Assembly (NCBI RefSeq): GCF_014836775.1
Contig: NZ_JACSQD010000002.1
Span: forward strand, 56,674 to 120,673
Direction of reading: 5' to 3'
Source: Arthrobacter gallicola
GTDB taxonomy: Bacteria > Actinomycetota > Actinomycetes > Actinomycetales > Micrococcaceae
Length of the DNA: 64,000 nt
The translations under genes were made by a program, and so were the position numbers. Positions 15,833 through 24,115 of the stretch are shown piece by piece. The notes below the pieces were generated by a model. The model was not told where the DNA came from. It made no database searches and saw only the letters and a program-made list of their open reading frames with translations. Each line of letters opens with the position of its first letter. The first letter of the stretch is position 1.

Positions 15833-16699
15833 ATGGCCAACGCTTCTGCCGGGAGGTCCGTGCTCAGCCGGATTATGCAGGTCCTGGGTACCTTCGACGT
15901 GGACTCGGCCTTCCTCACCGTGTCCCAGTTGTCGCAGCGGAGCGGCCTGCCGCTGGCAACTACCCACCGGGTGGTGGCGGAACTTGAGCAGTTTGGCCTG
16001 CTGGAACGGGAACGGGATAAGACCTACCGGATCGGTGTGCGCCTGTGGGAGATCGCCTGCCGCACGCCGGGCGCCCTGGGTCTGCGGGAAATAGCCATGC
16101 CCTACCTGCAGGACGTTCACTTCTCTGTTCGGCAGCACGCCCAGCTGGGCATCCTGCAGGGCCATGAAGTGCTGTTTCTGGAACGGCTGTCGACCCGGAA
16201 CGCCGTCGTCAACGTGACCCTGATCGGCGGCCGGCTGCCGCTTCATGCCTCCTCCAGCGGGCTGGTTCTGCTGGCCCACGCTCCCGGCAGTTTCCAAGCC
16301 GAGGTTCTAGCCTCCGGGCTGGTGAAATACACCGAAGATACGGTCCAGAGCCCGGCTCACCTCCGGCGTTTGCTCGCCCAGATCCGCGAACAGGGCCACG
16401 CGGTGGGCAGCGGCTTCATTCATCCCGCTGCCCGGGGAATTGCCGTTCCGGTCTACGGATTGAAGGAATCGGTTGTTGCCGCGATCAGCGTGGTGGTTCC
16501 GAATGACTCCGCTCCGGCGCTTCCCACGGTCCGTCTGCTTAAGGACGCCGCCCGTCAGATTTCGGCAGCACTGCAGGCCGCGTATCTGCCGCCGGGTGGC
16601 CCCCAGTCAGCAGGCGGCGGCAAATACCGCGCCTTGGTGCATTCCTCCAGGAACTCCATGGAGTTCCTGGAGCAGCACCGGAAGGATCACCCGCTGTAG
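15833..16699 (+). CDS. IclR-family transcriptional regulator
   Basis: A 288-residue protein: winged helix-turn-helix at residues 8-65 (FDVDSAFLTVSQLSQRSGLPLATTHRVVAELE) and an IclR effector domain (GLREIAMPYLQDVHF, LPLHASSSGLVLLAHAP, VGSGFIHPAARGIAVPV). About 35 extra C-terminal residues follow the domain. AAAGGA lies five bases before the ATG. It is divergent from the CYP199A-like operon, with 141 bp between starts. IclR proteins often control aromatic-acid catabolism, so it likely controls that operon (inference). A perfect 28-bp palindrome lies within its last codons. Confidence 0.88.
   Translation: MANASAGRSVLSRIMQVLGTFDVDSAFLTVSQLSQRSGLPLATTHRVVAELEQFGLLERERDKTYRIGVRLWEIACRTPGALGLREIAMPYLQDVHFSVRQHAQLGILQGHEVLFLERLSTRNAVVNVTLIGGRLPLHASSSGLVLLAHAPGSFQAEVLASGLVKYTEDTVQSPAHLRRLLAQIREQGHAVGSGFIHPAARGIAVPVYGLKESVVAAISVVVPNDSAPALPTVRLLKDAARQISAALQAAYLPPGGPQSAGGGKYRALVHSSRNSMEFLEQHRKDHPL
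16645..16672. repeat. 28-bp perfect palindrome inside the 3' end of the iclR-type gene
   Basis: Positions 16645-16672 equal their own reverse complement. The centre is AACTCCATGGAGTT. It encodes SSRNSMEFLEQ in the C-terminal extension of the IclR protein. There is no spacer and no T-tract, so it is not a typical terminator. Confidence 0.9.
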
Positions 16700-16755
16700 G
16701 GTTCCTGTACGGATCAACACCTAGAGGAACCACACCGAGGGGACAGGGCAGGACT

Positions 16756-17352
16756 ATGCAGGAGTTTTTGGACCAGGCCACATGGACGCATCCGCCCGTC
16801 AGGAGCGAAGCCGACGGCGGCAATCTGCTGGTTGAGGCGGCCCAGGGCAGCGACTACTGGGAAAAGACGTACTACGGCTTCCAGCGGGATTCAGGGCACG
16901 CCCTCCTTGCGCCCGTCGCTGGAGACGGCGCCCTGGAGGTCACGTTCAAAACCTCCTACGACAGTCTTTATGACCAAGCCGGCCTCATGATCCGCACCGA
17001 TGAGTCCAACTGGATCAAGGCGGGCGTCGAAATCACCGACGGTGAACCTCATGTGGGTGCTGTCGTGACGCGTGATTACTCCGACTGGTCCCTCAGCCCC
17101 GTGCCGGAATGGGCCCACACTAACGTAACCATCCGTGCCAGCTGGACCGGGAACTCGGTGGTCCTTCGAGCACGCAGTGAAAAGGCGCCCTGGCGGACTA
17201 TCCGGGTAGCGCATCTGGACATCACCGGTTCCACCAGGGCCGGACTCTACGTCGCAGCACCGGAACGGGCGGGACTCACCATTTCATTCTCCCGGGCCGC
17301 CTTCGGTCCTGCCGATGAGAGTCTTCATGCCCAGCCCGCGGAGCAGCACTAG
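16756..17352 (+). CDS. DUF1349 concanavalin-like domain protein
   Basis: A 198-residue soluble protein matching the DUF1349 pattern: an N-terminal TWTHPPVRSEADGGNLLVEA, then GSDYWEKTYYGF, DQAGLMIRTDESNWIKAGVE, SDWSLSPVPEW and a beta-rich end. The fold is a concanavalin-like beta sandwich. Members have been named after a yeast relative (regulation of enolase), but a biochemical role is not established. There is no signal peptide. It is on the same strand as the IclR gene, 56 bp downstream, and convergent with the next gene. Confidence 0.82.
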   Translation: MQEFLDQATWTHPPVRSEADGGNLLVEAAQGSDYWEKTYYGFQRDSGHALLAPVAGDGALEVTFKTSYDSLYDQAGLMIRTDESNWIKAGVEITDGEPHVGAVVTRDYSDWSLSPVPEWAHTNVTIRASWTGNSVVLRARSEKAPWRTIRVAHLDITGSTRAGLYVAAPERAGLTISFSRAAFGPADESLHAQPAEQH

Positions 17353-17363
17353 AAGGTTCAACC

Positions 17364-17720
17364 TCAGTACGGCGTGTGTTGGTGCAGGGCCAGCTTCCAC
17401 TCGCCGTCCTCCCTGGCATAGACGCTGCTGAGCAGCGCGGTGTACGGCGTGCCGTCCCGGTCGGCCCGCACCTTGTAGGTGAGAAATCCGGCGTCAGACC
17501 CCAGATAGGTCTCCAGCGGTTCGATGATCTCGAAACTGGTCCACGGCGGACCGCCCATGGACGCGATGATCTGGTTGCGGTCGGTGATCCGCAGCCCGTT
17601 GGTCAGCATTATCACGGGCTCCCGTGCCAGCACCCGCGAGTAGTATTCAGTGGCCTCTTCCGGACCGGTGGAAAGAGCGTGCCAGCCCTCGGTTTCAAGT
17701 GCCACGAGTTCGTGTGCCAT
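17364..17720 (-). CDS. NTF2-like / DUF4440 small protein
   Basis: A 118-residue protein with the cone-shaped NTF2-like pattern: an N-terminal helix (ELVALETEGWHALSTGPEEATEYYSRVLA), then VIMLTNGLRITDRNQIIAS and a C-terminal strand set ending in EDGEWKLALHQHTPY. Family members are cytoplasmic, often dimeric, and include isomerases and orphan stress proteins. No catalytic residues stand out. It is a single gene, convergent with DUF1349 (11 bp apart) and divergent from the LLM oxidoreductase. Confidence 0.8.
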   Translation of the reverse strand: MAHELVALETEGWHALSTGPEEATEYYSRVLAREPVIMLTNGLRITDRNQIIASMGGPPWTSFEIIEPLETYLGSDAGFLTYKVRADRDGTPYTALLSSVYAREDGEWKLALHQHTPY

Positions 17721-17820
17721 GGTCCGCGAGTCTAGCCCCGGGGCGGCCCGGGAAACAGTGGTTGCCGCATGCCCGGAACCGCGGCGGAATATCCGCCCCG
17801 GCCGGGGCGCTGTTGCAGAT

Positions 17821-18840
17821 ATGAAGAAAATTGGCTTCCTCTCCTTCGGCCATTACCGCGACGTTCCGGGCTCCCTGACGCCGACCGCCCGGGAGGCGCT
17901 GCTGCAGGCAATTGAGCTGGCCGTCGCCGCGGAGGACGTCGGGGCCGACGGCGCCTTCGTCCGGGTCCACCACTTCGCCCCGCAGCAGGCCTCTCCATTC
18001 CCGCTGCTGGCAGCGATGGCGGCGCGCACCAGCCGGATTGAACTCGGCACCGGCGTCATCGACATGCGCTACGAGAACCCGCTTTATATGGCTGAGGAAG
18101 CGGCCGGCACGGACCTGATCAGCGGCGGCAGGCTGCAGCTCGGCATCAGCCGGGGATCCCCCGAGCCCGCCCTGCGCGGCGCCGAGTCTTTCGGCTACGT
18201 TCCGGCCGAAGGCGAGTCCGACGCCGACCTCGCCCGCCGCCACACGGCCGTCTTCCGGGCCGCGATCGCCGGACACGGCATCGCGCCGGCCAACCCGGAG
18301 ATGACCGGGTCCAGCGGCCTGCTCGCGATCGAACCGCAGTCGCCCGGACTCAGCGAGCGCATCTGGTGGGGCTCCGGGACACGGGCGACGGCGAAATGGA
18401 CCGGCGAGCAGGGCATGAACCTGATGAGCTCCACCCTGCTGACCGAGGACACCGGTGTTCCGTTCGACGAACTGCAGGCAGAGCAGATCCAGGTTTACCG
18501 CCAGGCCTGGGCCGACGCCGGCCACCCGGGCACGCCGCGCGTTTCCGTCAGCCGCAGCATCATTCCGCTGGTCTCCGACGCCGACCGCCGCTACTTCGGG
18601 CTGCGGGCGCAGGCCGAGAGCCGCGACCAGGTGGGCCGGCTCGACGGCGGCCTGGCCCGGTTTGGCCGCAGCTACGTCGGAGAGCCGGACGTCATCGCGC
18701 AGGAGCTGGCCGCCGACGCCGCGGTCCGCGAAGCCGACACCGTGCTGGTCACCGTGCCCAACCAGCTGGGTGTTGACTACAACGCGGCACTGCTGGAGAA
18801 CATCGTGAAGCTGGTGGCTCCCGACGCCGGCTGGCGGTAA
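17821..18840 (+). CDS. LLM-class flavin-dependent oxidoreductase
   Basis: The frame opens at 17650, but the ATG at 17821 gives MKKIGFLSFGHY, the proper first strand of a luciferase-like barrel, and 339 residues. Recognisable segments are EDVGADGAFVRVHHFAPQQASPFPLLAAMAART, ELGTGVIDMRYENPLYMAEEAA and GGRLQLGISRGSPEPAL. These FMN/F420 enzymes oxidise or reduce small organic substrates. The AEEAATxDLISGGRLQLGI block fits the FMN-dependent alkanal-monooxygenase-like group. Substrate unknown. It appears to be monocistronic. Confidence 0.87.
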   Translation: MKKIGFLSFGHYRDVPGSLTPTAREALLQAIELAVAAEDVGADGAFVRVHHFAPQQASPFPLLAAMAARTSRIELGTGVIDMRYENPLYMAEEAAGTDLISGGRLQLGISRGSPEPALRGAESFGYVPAEGESDADLARRHTAVFRAAIAGHGIAPANPEMTGSSGLLAIEPQSPGLSERIWWGSGTRATAKWTGEQGMNLMSSTLLTEDTGVPFDELQAEQIQVYRQAWADAGHPGTPRVSVSRSIIPLVSDADRRYFGLRAQAESRDQVGRLDGGLARFGRSYVGEPDVIAQELAADAAVREADTVLVTVPNQLGVDYNAALLENIVKLVAPDAGWR

Positions 18841-18896
18841 GCGGCGCGCTCAGCTGCCTGGAAGCACCGTGGGAGCTCCAGTGAGAAAATGGGCCC

Positions 18897-19355
18897 ATGA
18901 ATGAGACGGAGCAGCAGCTGACGATTCGCCCCAGCCACGGGACGGCCGAGTACCCGCGCCTGGTGGAGATCTGGCGCAGTGCGGTGAGGGCAACCCACGA
19001 TTTCCTGGCCGAATCCGACTTTGAACGGATTGAAGGAAACCTTGCCTCGGCGTATTTCCCGGCGGTGACGCTCATTGTTGCTGAGCGCGGGTCTCAGGTA
19101 CTGGGTTTTGCAGGAGTTTCGGAAGGGACGTTGGAGATGCTGTTTGTCTCCGATCCGGCCCGGGGACAGGGTGTTGGTTCGGCCCTGCTCTCCGAGGCCA
19201 TCGCCGGCTACGGAGTTACCCGGCTCGATGTCAACGAACAAAATGAAGGAGCCCTCGGGTTCTATCTGAGCCGCGGGTTCGTGCAGGTGGGCCGCAGCGA
19301 ACTCGACGGCGACGGCCGCCCCTACCCGGTCCTGCACCTGGCGCTTCCGGCCTGA
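18897..19355 (+). CDS. GNAT-family N-acetyltransferase
   Basis: A 152-residue protein with a GNAT core: AVRATHDFLAESDFERIE, the central strand GTLEMLFVSDPARGQGVGSALLSEAI carrying the acetyl-CoA loop (RGQGVG), and LDVNEQNEGALGFYLSRGFVQVGR. The ATHDFL start and NEQNEGALGFY segment resemble the YjaB-like acetyltransferases. The acceptor is unknown. It follows the LLM gene by 56 bp on the same strand and is convergent with DUF488. Confidence 0.85.
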   Translation: MNETEQQLTIRPSHGTAEYPRLVEIWRSAVRATHDFLAESDFERIEGNLASAYFPAVTLIVAERGSQVLGFAGVSEGTLEMLFVSDPARGQGVGSALLSEAIAGYGVTRLDVNEQNEGALGFYLSRGFVQVGRSELDGDGRPYPVLHLALPA

Positions 19356-19410
19356 CAGCCTGCCCCGGTTCCAAAAGCCTGATGCCGCCCCCAAGGATTA
19401 CGCTTTGGCA

Positions 19411-19956
19411 TTAGCGGGCCGGATAAGTAAGCCCTCGATCCGTGTCAACCACGGCGCCGGCGCTGAGTTCGGCCGGTTTCACCTGGCCCTTGCCGAGGAT
19501 ATGGCAGACCTCCGCGTCCCGGACCAGAAGGTGATCGGCAATAATCCGCCTGTGGCACCGCCACCACACCGCCTCCGAGCACATCAGCGCCGTCCGGGAC
19601 GACGCTGCGGTGCCGAGCAGCTCCTCGAGCGCCTCACGGAATTCCGCGGAGAGCGCGTGGTCCGCGTAGTTGTGGAAGCTCCGGTTCTCCCACCAGGCGT
19701 TCACCTCGAACGGTACGTCCTTGCTGACCGGACGGCGGCCGGTGAGCGCTTCCAGCCGGATCAGCTTGATGCCGTGTTCCGCCAGGGACGCTTCGAGGGC
19801 ATCGTTGTTGAACTGCGGGTATTTCTTGGAGCCCGGCAGCTTCCGGACGTCAGCCACCTGCTCGATGGCACTCTCCTGTAGGAGCTCCAGAAACTCATCC
19901 AAGGAACGGTTGGAGTGGCCGATGGTGAAGATCGGTGGTGTTTCCACCGCGGTCAC
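19411..19956 (-). CDS. DUF488 domain protein
   Basis: A 181-residue protein with the full DUF488 signature: FTIGHSNRSLDEFLELL, VADVRKLPGSKKYPQFN, then NYADHALSAEFREALEEL and the Cys/Trp/His-rich block LMCSEAVWWRCHRRIIADHLL. The CSE...CHR cysteine and histidine residues are conserved family-wide and suggest a metal or catalytic site. No activity is established. Its ATG overlaps the stop of the upstream DUF2945 gene by 4 bp (ATGA), so the two are translationally coupled. Confidence 0.88.
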   Translation of the reverse strand: MTAVETPPIFTIGHSNRSLDEFLELLQESAIEQVADVRKLPGSKKYPQFNNDALEASLAEHGIKLIRLEALTGRRPVSKDVPFEVNAWWENRSFHNYADHALSAEFREALEELLGTAASSRTALMCSEAVWWRCHRRIIADHLLVRDAEVCHILGKGQVKPAELSAGAVVDTDRGLTYPAR

Positions 19957-20168
19957 TCCTTCAGGCCGCGGAGCGCACTGCCCTTGTGAGCGGCAACATG
20001 GTCTGTCTTGTCGCTCTGGATCTCATACTGCGGCTCCTCCGGGGACGCCCGGTGAGTGTGGCCCTTGTAATCGAAGTCCGACGTATGCACCTTGATGATC
20101 CGGCCCGAGACCCGGCCGGCTTCGGAGTTCCACGAAACGTGGTCCCCCACAGAGAAGTGTTCAGGCAT
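19953..20168 (-). CDS. DUF2945 / HVA1-type TUDOR-like small protein
   Basis: A 71-residue basic protein: FSVGDHVSWNSEAGRVSGRIIKVHTSDFDYKGHTHRASPEEPQYEIQSDKT is the DUF2945 pattern, a small SH3/TUDOR-like barrel, often with AAHKGSALR at the end as here. The name hypervirulence-associated comes from a fungal relative. Function in bacteria is unknown. It overlaps the DUF488 gene by 4 bp, an association that would put both products in one pathway. Confidence 0.85.
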   Translation of the reverse strand: MPEHFSVGDHVSWNSEAGRVSGRIIKVHTSDFDYKGHTHRASPEEPQYEIQSDKTDHVAAHKGSALRGLKE

Positions 20169-20234
20169 GCCCGCCCCTTTCCTCAGTGAAAGTTCCTCGG
20201 TGAGTGAGTTCCTCAGTGAAAGCCACCGGTAACG

Positions 20235-20534
20235 CTACTTCCGCCGCCCGAACACCAGCGAGGCAGCAGCGGTGGCAGCAGTGACCGTGTACACCGCAGG
20301 CCAGGCACCCAGCTTCTTGGCCAGCGGATGGGACAGGCCGAAGGCGGCCACATAGGTGGAGGTGAGGGCGACGGCGGTCCCGGTGCCGGCGTCGCGCTTC
20401 CACAGGGCGAACGCCGCCGCACCGGCAGCGGCCAGCACTGCTCCGCCGAGCTGGCGGTTGCCGGTATCGCGGGCGGTCTTGTACCCGCCGATCAGGCCGG
20501 CGGACGTGATGAGCGGGGTCAGCAGGGATGCCAC
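20235..20534 (-). CDS. Small membrane protein, hypothetical
   Basis: The GTG at 20534 is preceded by AAGGAG at proper distance, giving a 99-residue protein. The longer frame from 20633 has an unlike, Arg-rich beginning. Two or three hydrophobic stretches are visible (SAGLIGGYKTARDTG, GAVLAAAGAAAFALW, and AVYTVTAATAAASLVFG). I recognise similarity only to uncharacterised actinobacterial membrane proteins. It lies 66 bp upstream of the DUF2945 gene on the same strand and may be co-transcribed with it. Confidence 0.65.
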   Translation of the reverse strand: MASLLTPLITSAGLIGGYKTARDTGNRQLGGAVLAAAGAAAFALWKRDAGTGTAVALTSTYVAAFGLSHPLAKKLGAWPAVYTVTAATAAASLVFGRRK

Positions 20535-20636
20535 GGTTTCTCCTTCAGGTTGGACTTCTTCCACCCTAACCCCGGTCCGCACGCCCCTCCGATCCGCCAG
20601 GCCTGCCCGGTTAGCCCGGCCTGCCAGCGGCAAGCG

Positions 20637-21662
20637 CTACCCACCCAGCCGCCGCAGCCGGTACTCCAGCTTCGCGCGGCGCGTACCGTCATCGTCCATC
20701 AGCTGCGTGCGCTCCACATAATCCAACCCAAAACGGTGCAGCAGGACGTCGTCTGCGGCCCGGACGTGGCCGGGACGGAAACGGTACTCAATCCGCCGGG
20801 ACACAATGGCCCAGTCAGCGGTCTTGAACAGGGCGTAGGCCTGCGGAACGGAGACCACGCCGTTGGCGCGCAGCACCTCCACCAGCCACTCGTACTGGTC
20901 GGCCCGGCTGCGCGGATTCTGCGGCAGTTCGTGCTCCAGGATGCCCCGGACCGCATCGGCAGTGAGCGTCAGTGACGGCGCCGCAACGGCGTGCACGGCC
21001 TCGCGCTCATCCCGGGCCTTCTGCGCCGTGACCAGTTCGTTGATGGTGTCGAATTCCCGGTCAGCCAGCTCGATCAGGCCCGATGCCAGGGTGAAGGCCC
21101 GGTTCACCTCCGGCGGCACCTCCCCGCCGCCCTTGTAACGGATGTCGTGCTCAAACTCGGCCCAGGCATGCTGCAGGATGGTGCGCAGCTGCACCTCGAA
21201 CCGCTGGCCGCAGAACGCTTCGCAGCCAGGCGGCGGATTCCGGTCCGGAACGGCAAGCACCAGGTGCTGGCCCGAGTAGCCGAACTCTCCGCGGGAACGC
21301 TGCTCACCGGCTTTGTCCACGTGGCCCAGCTGGTCGAAAGCTCCGCTGAGGGCGTTGATGGCACTGCCGATATCCGAATCCAGGAAGAGAATCACCCGCA
21401 GCCCGATCACGTCGTCGATGTCCCCCATCCCGCTGGGATATTTCGGTGTGCCGTCGGGCAGGGTCCGGGACAGCTTCTCGCTGAGTGATCCGGCGCCCTT
21501 CACGCGGTGCTGAATGTGGTGGTAGTTCAATCCGTCATCGCCCAGCCGGGCCACAACGGCCGCATGGATTGCCGTCTCGGCGGCCTCAAACAGCGGGCGG
21601 TCGGCCCTAAAGGCCTGCGCCCACAGATCCACCTGGGAGCTGTGAACCGACGGTAATTCCAC
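20637..21662 (-). CDS. RelA/SpoT-domain (p)ppGpp synthetase-like protein
   Basis: The GTG at 21662 has AAGGAG six bases upstream and gives 341 residues. The synthetase domain spans about residues 25-200: GDIDDVIGLRVILFLDSDI carries the G-loop acids, and FEVQLRTILQHAWAEFEHDIRYKG is the strongly conserved substrate-binding block. No HD hydrolase domain is present, so it resembles small alarmone synthetases. About 130 residues follow the domain (LEHELPQNPRSRADQYEWLVEVL), longer than in RelP or RelQ. It should convert GTP/GDP and ATP to alarmone, or be a toxin-like variant. Confidence 0.82.
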   Translation of the reverse strand: MELPSVHSSQVDLWAQAFRADRPLFEAAETAIHAAVVARLGDDGLNYHHIQHRVKGAGSLSEKLSRTLPDGTPKYPSGMGDIDDVIGLRVILFLDSDIGSAINALSGAFDQLGHVDKAGEQRSRGEFGYSGQHLVLAVPDRNPPPGCEAFCGQRFEVQLRTILQHAWAEFEHDIRYKGGGEVPPEVNRAFTLASGLIELADREFDTINELVTAQKARDEREAVHAVAAPSLTLTADAVRGILEHELPQNPRSRADQYEWLVEVLRANGVVSVPQAYALFKTADWAIVSRRIEYRFRPGHVRAADDVLLHRFGLDYVERTQLMDDDGTRRAKLEYRLRRLGG

Positions 21663-21940
21663 GTTTACTCCTTGCCTGGCAGCGGCGTCGGCAGCGGCGG
21701 GATCCGGCAGCGCGACGACGTCGGGCCCATCCCCAAGTCTTCGTCCGGTCCCCGCCAAAACACAATCGGATGCCGGAAGAAACAGCCCGAATCCGGACGG
21801 TTGCAGCCGGGCCGTGCGGACTTCTCCGGAACCCGTTGAATCTGCTGCCGGAGAAGCCAACACTGGGTTCAGTTACCAGTTCCCCACTCCTGCGCTTCTC
21901 CCGGCCGGGCGGAGCACGGGTGCTCCCAAGGCGGTGGATC

Positions 21941-23398
21941 ATGACCGAAAACCCAACCCTCTCCGATTCCGCTTCGGCCGCTGTGCCCTGGCCGCAGCCG
22001 GAGGACAGCCTGTATCCGGCCCTCGCGGACGCCGTTTCAGGGACGGTGGTCCTGCCCGGCGACGCGGGGTATGAGGACCAGCGCCTGGTCTGGAACGGGA
22101 TGATCGATGTGCTGCCCGCCGCCGTGGTGCGGGCGGCCAGCCCGGACGACGTCGCTCCGGTGCTGGCCTTCGCGCAGGCCACGGGGCTGCCGCTGGCTGT
22201 CCGGGGCGGCGGCCATAACGTGGCCGGCAACGGCACTGTCGACGGCGGCCTGGTGCTCGACCTCGGCGGACTGCGGACAGTGGAGGTCGATCCGATTGAC
22301 CGTACGGTCACGGTGGGCGGTGGAGCCACCATTGCGGACATCGACACCGCAACCGTTCCGTTCGGGATGGCCGTTCCACTCGGAGTTGTGTCAAAAACGG
22401 GAGTGGCCGGGCTGACCCTGGGCGGGGGCGTCGGCTGGATGACCCGCGCCCACGGGCTCAGCGTGGACAACCTGATCGGCGCCGACGTCGTGCTGGCGGA
22501 CGGCACGGCGGTGCATGCGTCGGCGCAGGAGGAGCCCGAACTGTTCTGGGGCCTGCGCGGAGGCGGCGGAAACTTCGGCGTCGTCACCTCCTTCACCTTC
22601 CGGGCCTGGCCCGTTCCGGAGACCGTGTACAGCGGCAACCTGGTTTACGGTGCGGACCGCTTCCCGGAGGCGCTCCGGGCCTTCGAAGCCTGGACCGGGG
22701 ACCTGCCGGATGAACTCACCAGTATCGCGTCGTTCCTGGTGCCGCCGCCGGACTGGGACATGGGAGACGATCCGGTCCTGGCGGTGGGCTTCGCCTGGGC
22801 GGGCGAAGACCATCAGGCCGCCGACGACGCCGTCCGCCGCCTGCGCACGCTCGCTCCCCCGGATGCCGAGATGGTGGACCCGGTGCCCTGGACCGATTGG
22901 CAGTCCTCGCTGGATCCCCTGTTTCCGGACGGGTCACGTGCCTACTGGAAGAACACGTCCTTCGACGCGCTGGACGGGGACGTCATCGAGGTCCTCACCC
23001 GCCGCGGGCGGGAACAGGCGTGGCGCGGCACCGGCTTCGATATCCACCACATGGGCGGGGCTTTTGCCCGGGTACCGGAGGATGCGACGTCGTTCCCGGT
23101 CCGCGGCGCGGGCTACTGGCTGAACGTGTACGGCTTCTGGAATGACCAGTCAGACGACGCCCACCACACCGCGTTCGTGCGCGGACTGGCCGCTGACATG
23201 GAGCCGCACTCCGGCGGGGGCCAATACGTGAACTTCATGGGCGCGGAGGATCCCGTGCAGGCAGCCCCAAGCGTGTACTCCGGGGAGAAACTGGCCCGGC
23301 TGGCGGCCCTGAAGCAGGCGGTGGACCCGGGGAACCTGTTCCGGCGCAATCACAACATCGCCCCGGCGGGCAGCCCGGGGACCGCTCAGCGCCAGTAG
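21941..23398 (+). CDS. FAD-binding oxidoreductase, berberine-bridge-enzyme type
   Basis: The frame opens at 21770, but the ATG at 21941 gives a typical 485-residue enzyme. His92 in RGGGHNVAGNG is the 8-alpha-histidyl FAD attachment residue. The second (cysteinyl) attachment position is Val-Ala in KTGVAGLTLGGGVGWM, so the flavin is probably singly linked. GLRGGGGNFGVVTSFTF and the C-terminal YWLNVYGFWNDQ and VDPGNLFRRNHNI are family blocks. Members oxidise sugars, alcohols or polyketides using oxygen. Substrate unknown. It is divergent from the RelA/SpoT gene. Confidence 0.9.
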   Translation: MTENPTLSDSASAAVPWPQPEDSLYPALADAVSGTVVLPGDAGYEDQRLVWNGMIDVLPAAVVRAASPDDVAPVLAFAQATGLPLAVRGGGHNVAGNGTVDGGLVLDLGGLRTVEVDPIDRTVTVGGGATIADIDTATVPFGMAVPLGVVSKTGVAGLTLGGGVGWMTRAHGLSVDNLIGADVVLADGTAVHASAQEEPELFWGLRGGGGNFGVVTSFTFRAWPVPETVYSGNLVYGADRFPEALRAFEAWTGDLPDELTSIASFLVPPPDWDMGDDPVLAVGFAWAGEDHQAADDAVRRLRTLAPPDAEMVDPVPWTDWQSSLDPLFPDGSRAYWKNTSFDALDGDVIEVLTRRGREQAWRGTGFDIHHMGGAFARVPEDATSFPVRGAGYWLNVYGFWNDQSDDAHHTAFVRGLAADMEPHSGGGQYVNFMGAEDPVQAAPSVYSGEKLARLAALKQAVDPGNLFRRNHNIAPAGSPGTAQRQ

Positions 23399-23613
23399 TT
23401 GTTCGCCGCCGCGATAGTGGCGAATTCCAGGGCCACCACCTGGGAGGACGCAATCAGTTCATCCGGATCGGTGGCGTAGACCGTCCTGCCGGTCTTGAGG
23501 ATCTCTCCATCCGGCTGGATCGCGTAAATGCTGTGCAAAGCCATGTCCATGGCCAACCTGCGTCCGGCTTCCGGTGTTTCCGTAATGAGGGAGTTGCCCG
23601 GGATCAGTTCCAT
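23386..23613 (-). CDS. Small hypothetical protein
   Basis: A 75-residue frame starting at ATG 23613 (a longer frame continues upstream, but its translation looks like noise). The product, MELIPGNSLITETPEAG to ATIAAANNYWR, is acidic with no membrane segment. It overlaps the end of the convergent FAD oxidoreductase by 13 bp. The ribosome site (AGGTG) is weak. I do not recognise a family. It is kept because the amino-acid composition is protein-like and the strand is otherwise empty here. Confidence 0.5.
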   Translation of the reverse strand: MELIPGNSLITETPEAGRRLAMDMALHSIYAIQPDGEILKTGRTVYATDPDELIASSQVVALEFATIAAANNYWR

Positions 23614-23722
23614 GCTGCACCTGGTTTCAAAGTCGGTCTTGCACCGTGCCCCTGTTCCACCATCCCAGCCCCGGCCGGGTTTGGGAACCGGCCGCCGGGC
23701 GCTTCCCCCGCCGGCAGGAAGC

Positions 23723-24064
23723 TTAGGCTTCCGGGGTGCTGCCCCCGGCGATCCGGTAGCTCCACAGCTCAGCGCTGACGCCCACGGGCTTCTGCCGCGC
23801 CGCATCCGCACCTTCACCGTGGCTGTCACCGTGGCCATGCCCCCGGCCGAAGTTCTTGGAAGCAACCCAATCCTGGAAGGACTTCTCATCGCGCCACCGG
23901 GTGATGACCAGCCAGGTGCTGCGCTCGTCGGTCGGCTGAAGCAGCTCGAACCCTTCGAAACCCTCCTGGTTGTCGACGGCGCCGGCACGTGCTGCGAAGC
24001 GGTGGGCCAGCTCATCGCCGGAGTCGGCAGGGACAGTGATTGCGTTGATCTTGATGATGCTCAT
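23723..24064 (-). CDS. MhuD/IsdG-like haem-degrading monooxygenase
   Basis: A 113-residue ABM-fold protein. The order IIKINAITVPADSGDELAHRFAARAGAV, then GFEGFELLQPTDE, WLVITRWRDEKSFQDW follows mycobacterial MhuD closely. Catalytic-type residues are at the expected positions: Asn7 and Trp66, with histidines at 76, 78 and 82 in a GHGHGDSHGEG loop where MhuD has its haem ligand. Such enzymes open haem and release iron. The divergent gene, 51 bp away, is a flavin reductase that could supply electrons (inference). The His/Gly loop is richer than I would expect. Confidence 0.75.
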   Translation of the reverse strand: MSIIKINAITVPADSGDELAHRFAARAGAVDNQEGFEGFELLQPTDERSTWLVITRWRDEKSFQDWVASKNFGRGHGHGDSHGEGADAARQKPVGVSAELWSYRIAGGSTPEA

Positions 24065-24103
24065 AGCCCATTATGCTCACACGGCCATGACGCAGCTCAC
24101 CGC

Positions 24104-24109
24104 TAAGCT
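24104..24109 (+). promoter_or_regulatory. -10 of the flavin reductase gene, leaderless type
   Basis: TAAGCT is followed six bases later by the ATG at 24116. On the opposite strand, CATAAT lies about 11 bases before the MhuD-like start at 24064. The 51-bp gap therefore appears to hold back-to-back promoters. Confidence 0.4.
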
Positions 24110-24115
24110 CGGAGA

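Noticed and set aside
15692..16297. N-terminal extension of the binding protein to 16297
   Set aside because: It runs antisense through the IclR gene. ATG 15691 gives a proper lipoprotein signal and has a ribosome site.
16698..16735. Terminator after the IclR gene (GGTTCC with GGAACC)
   Set aside because: The stem is only six bases with a 20-nt loop and no T-run.
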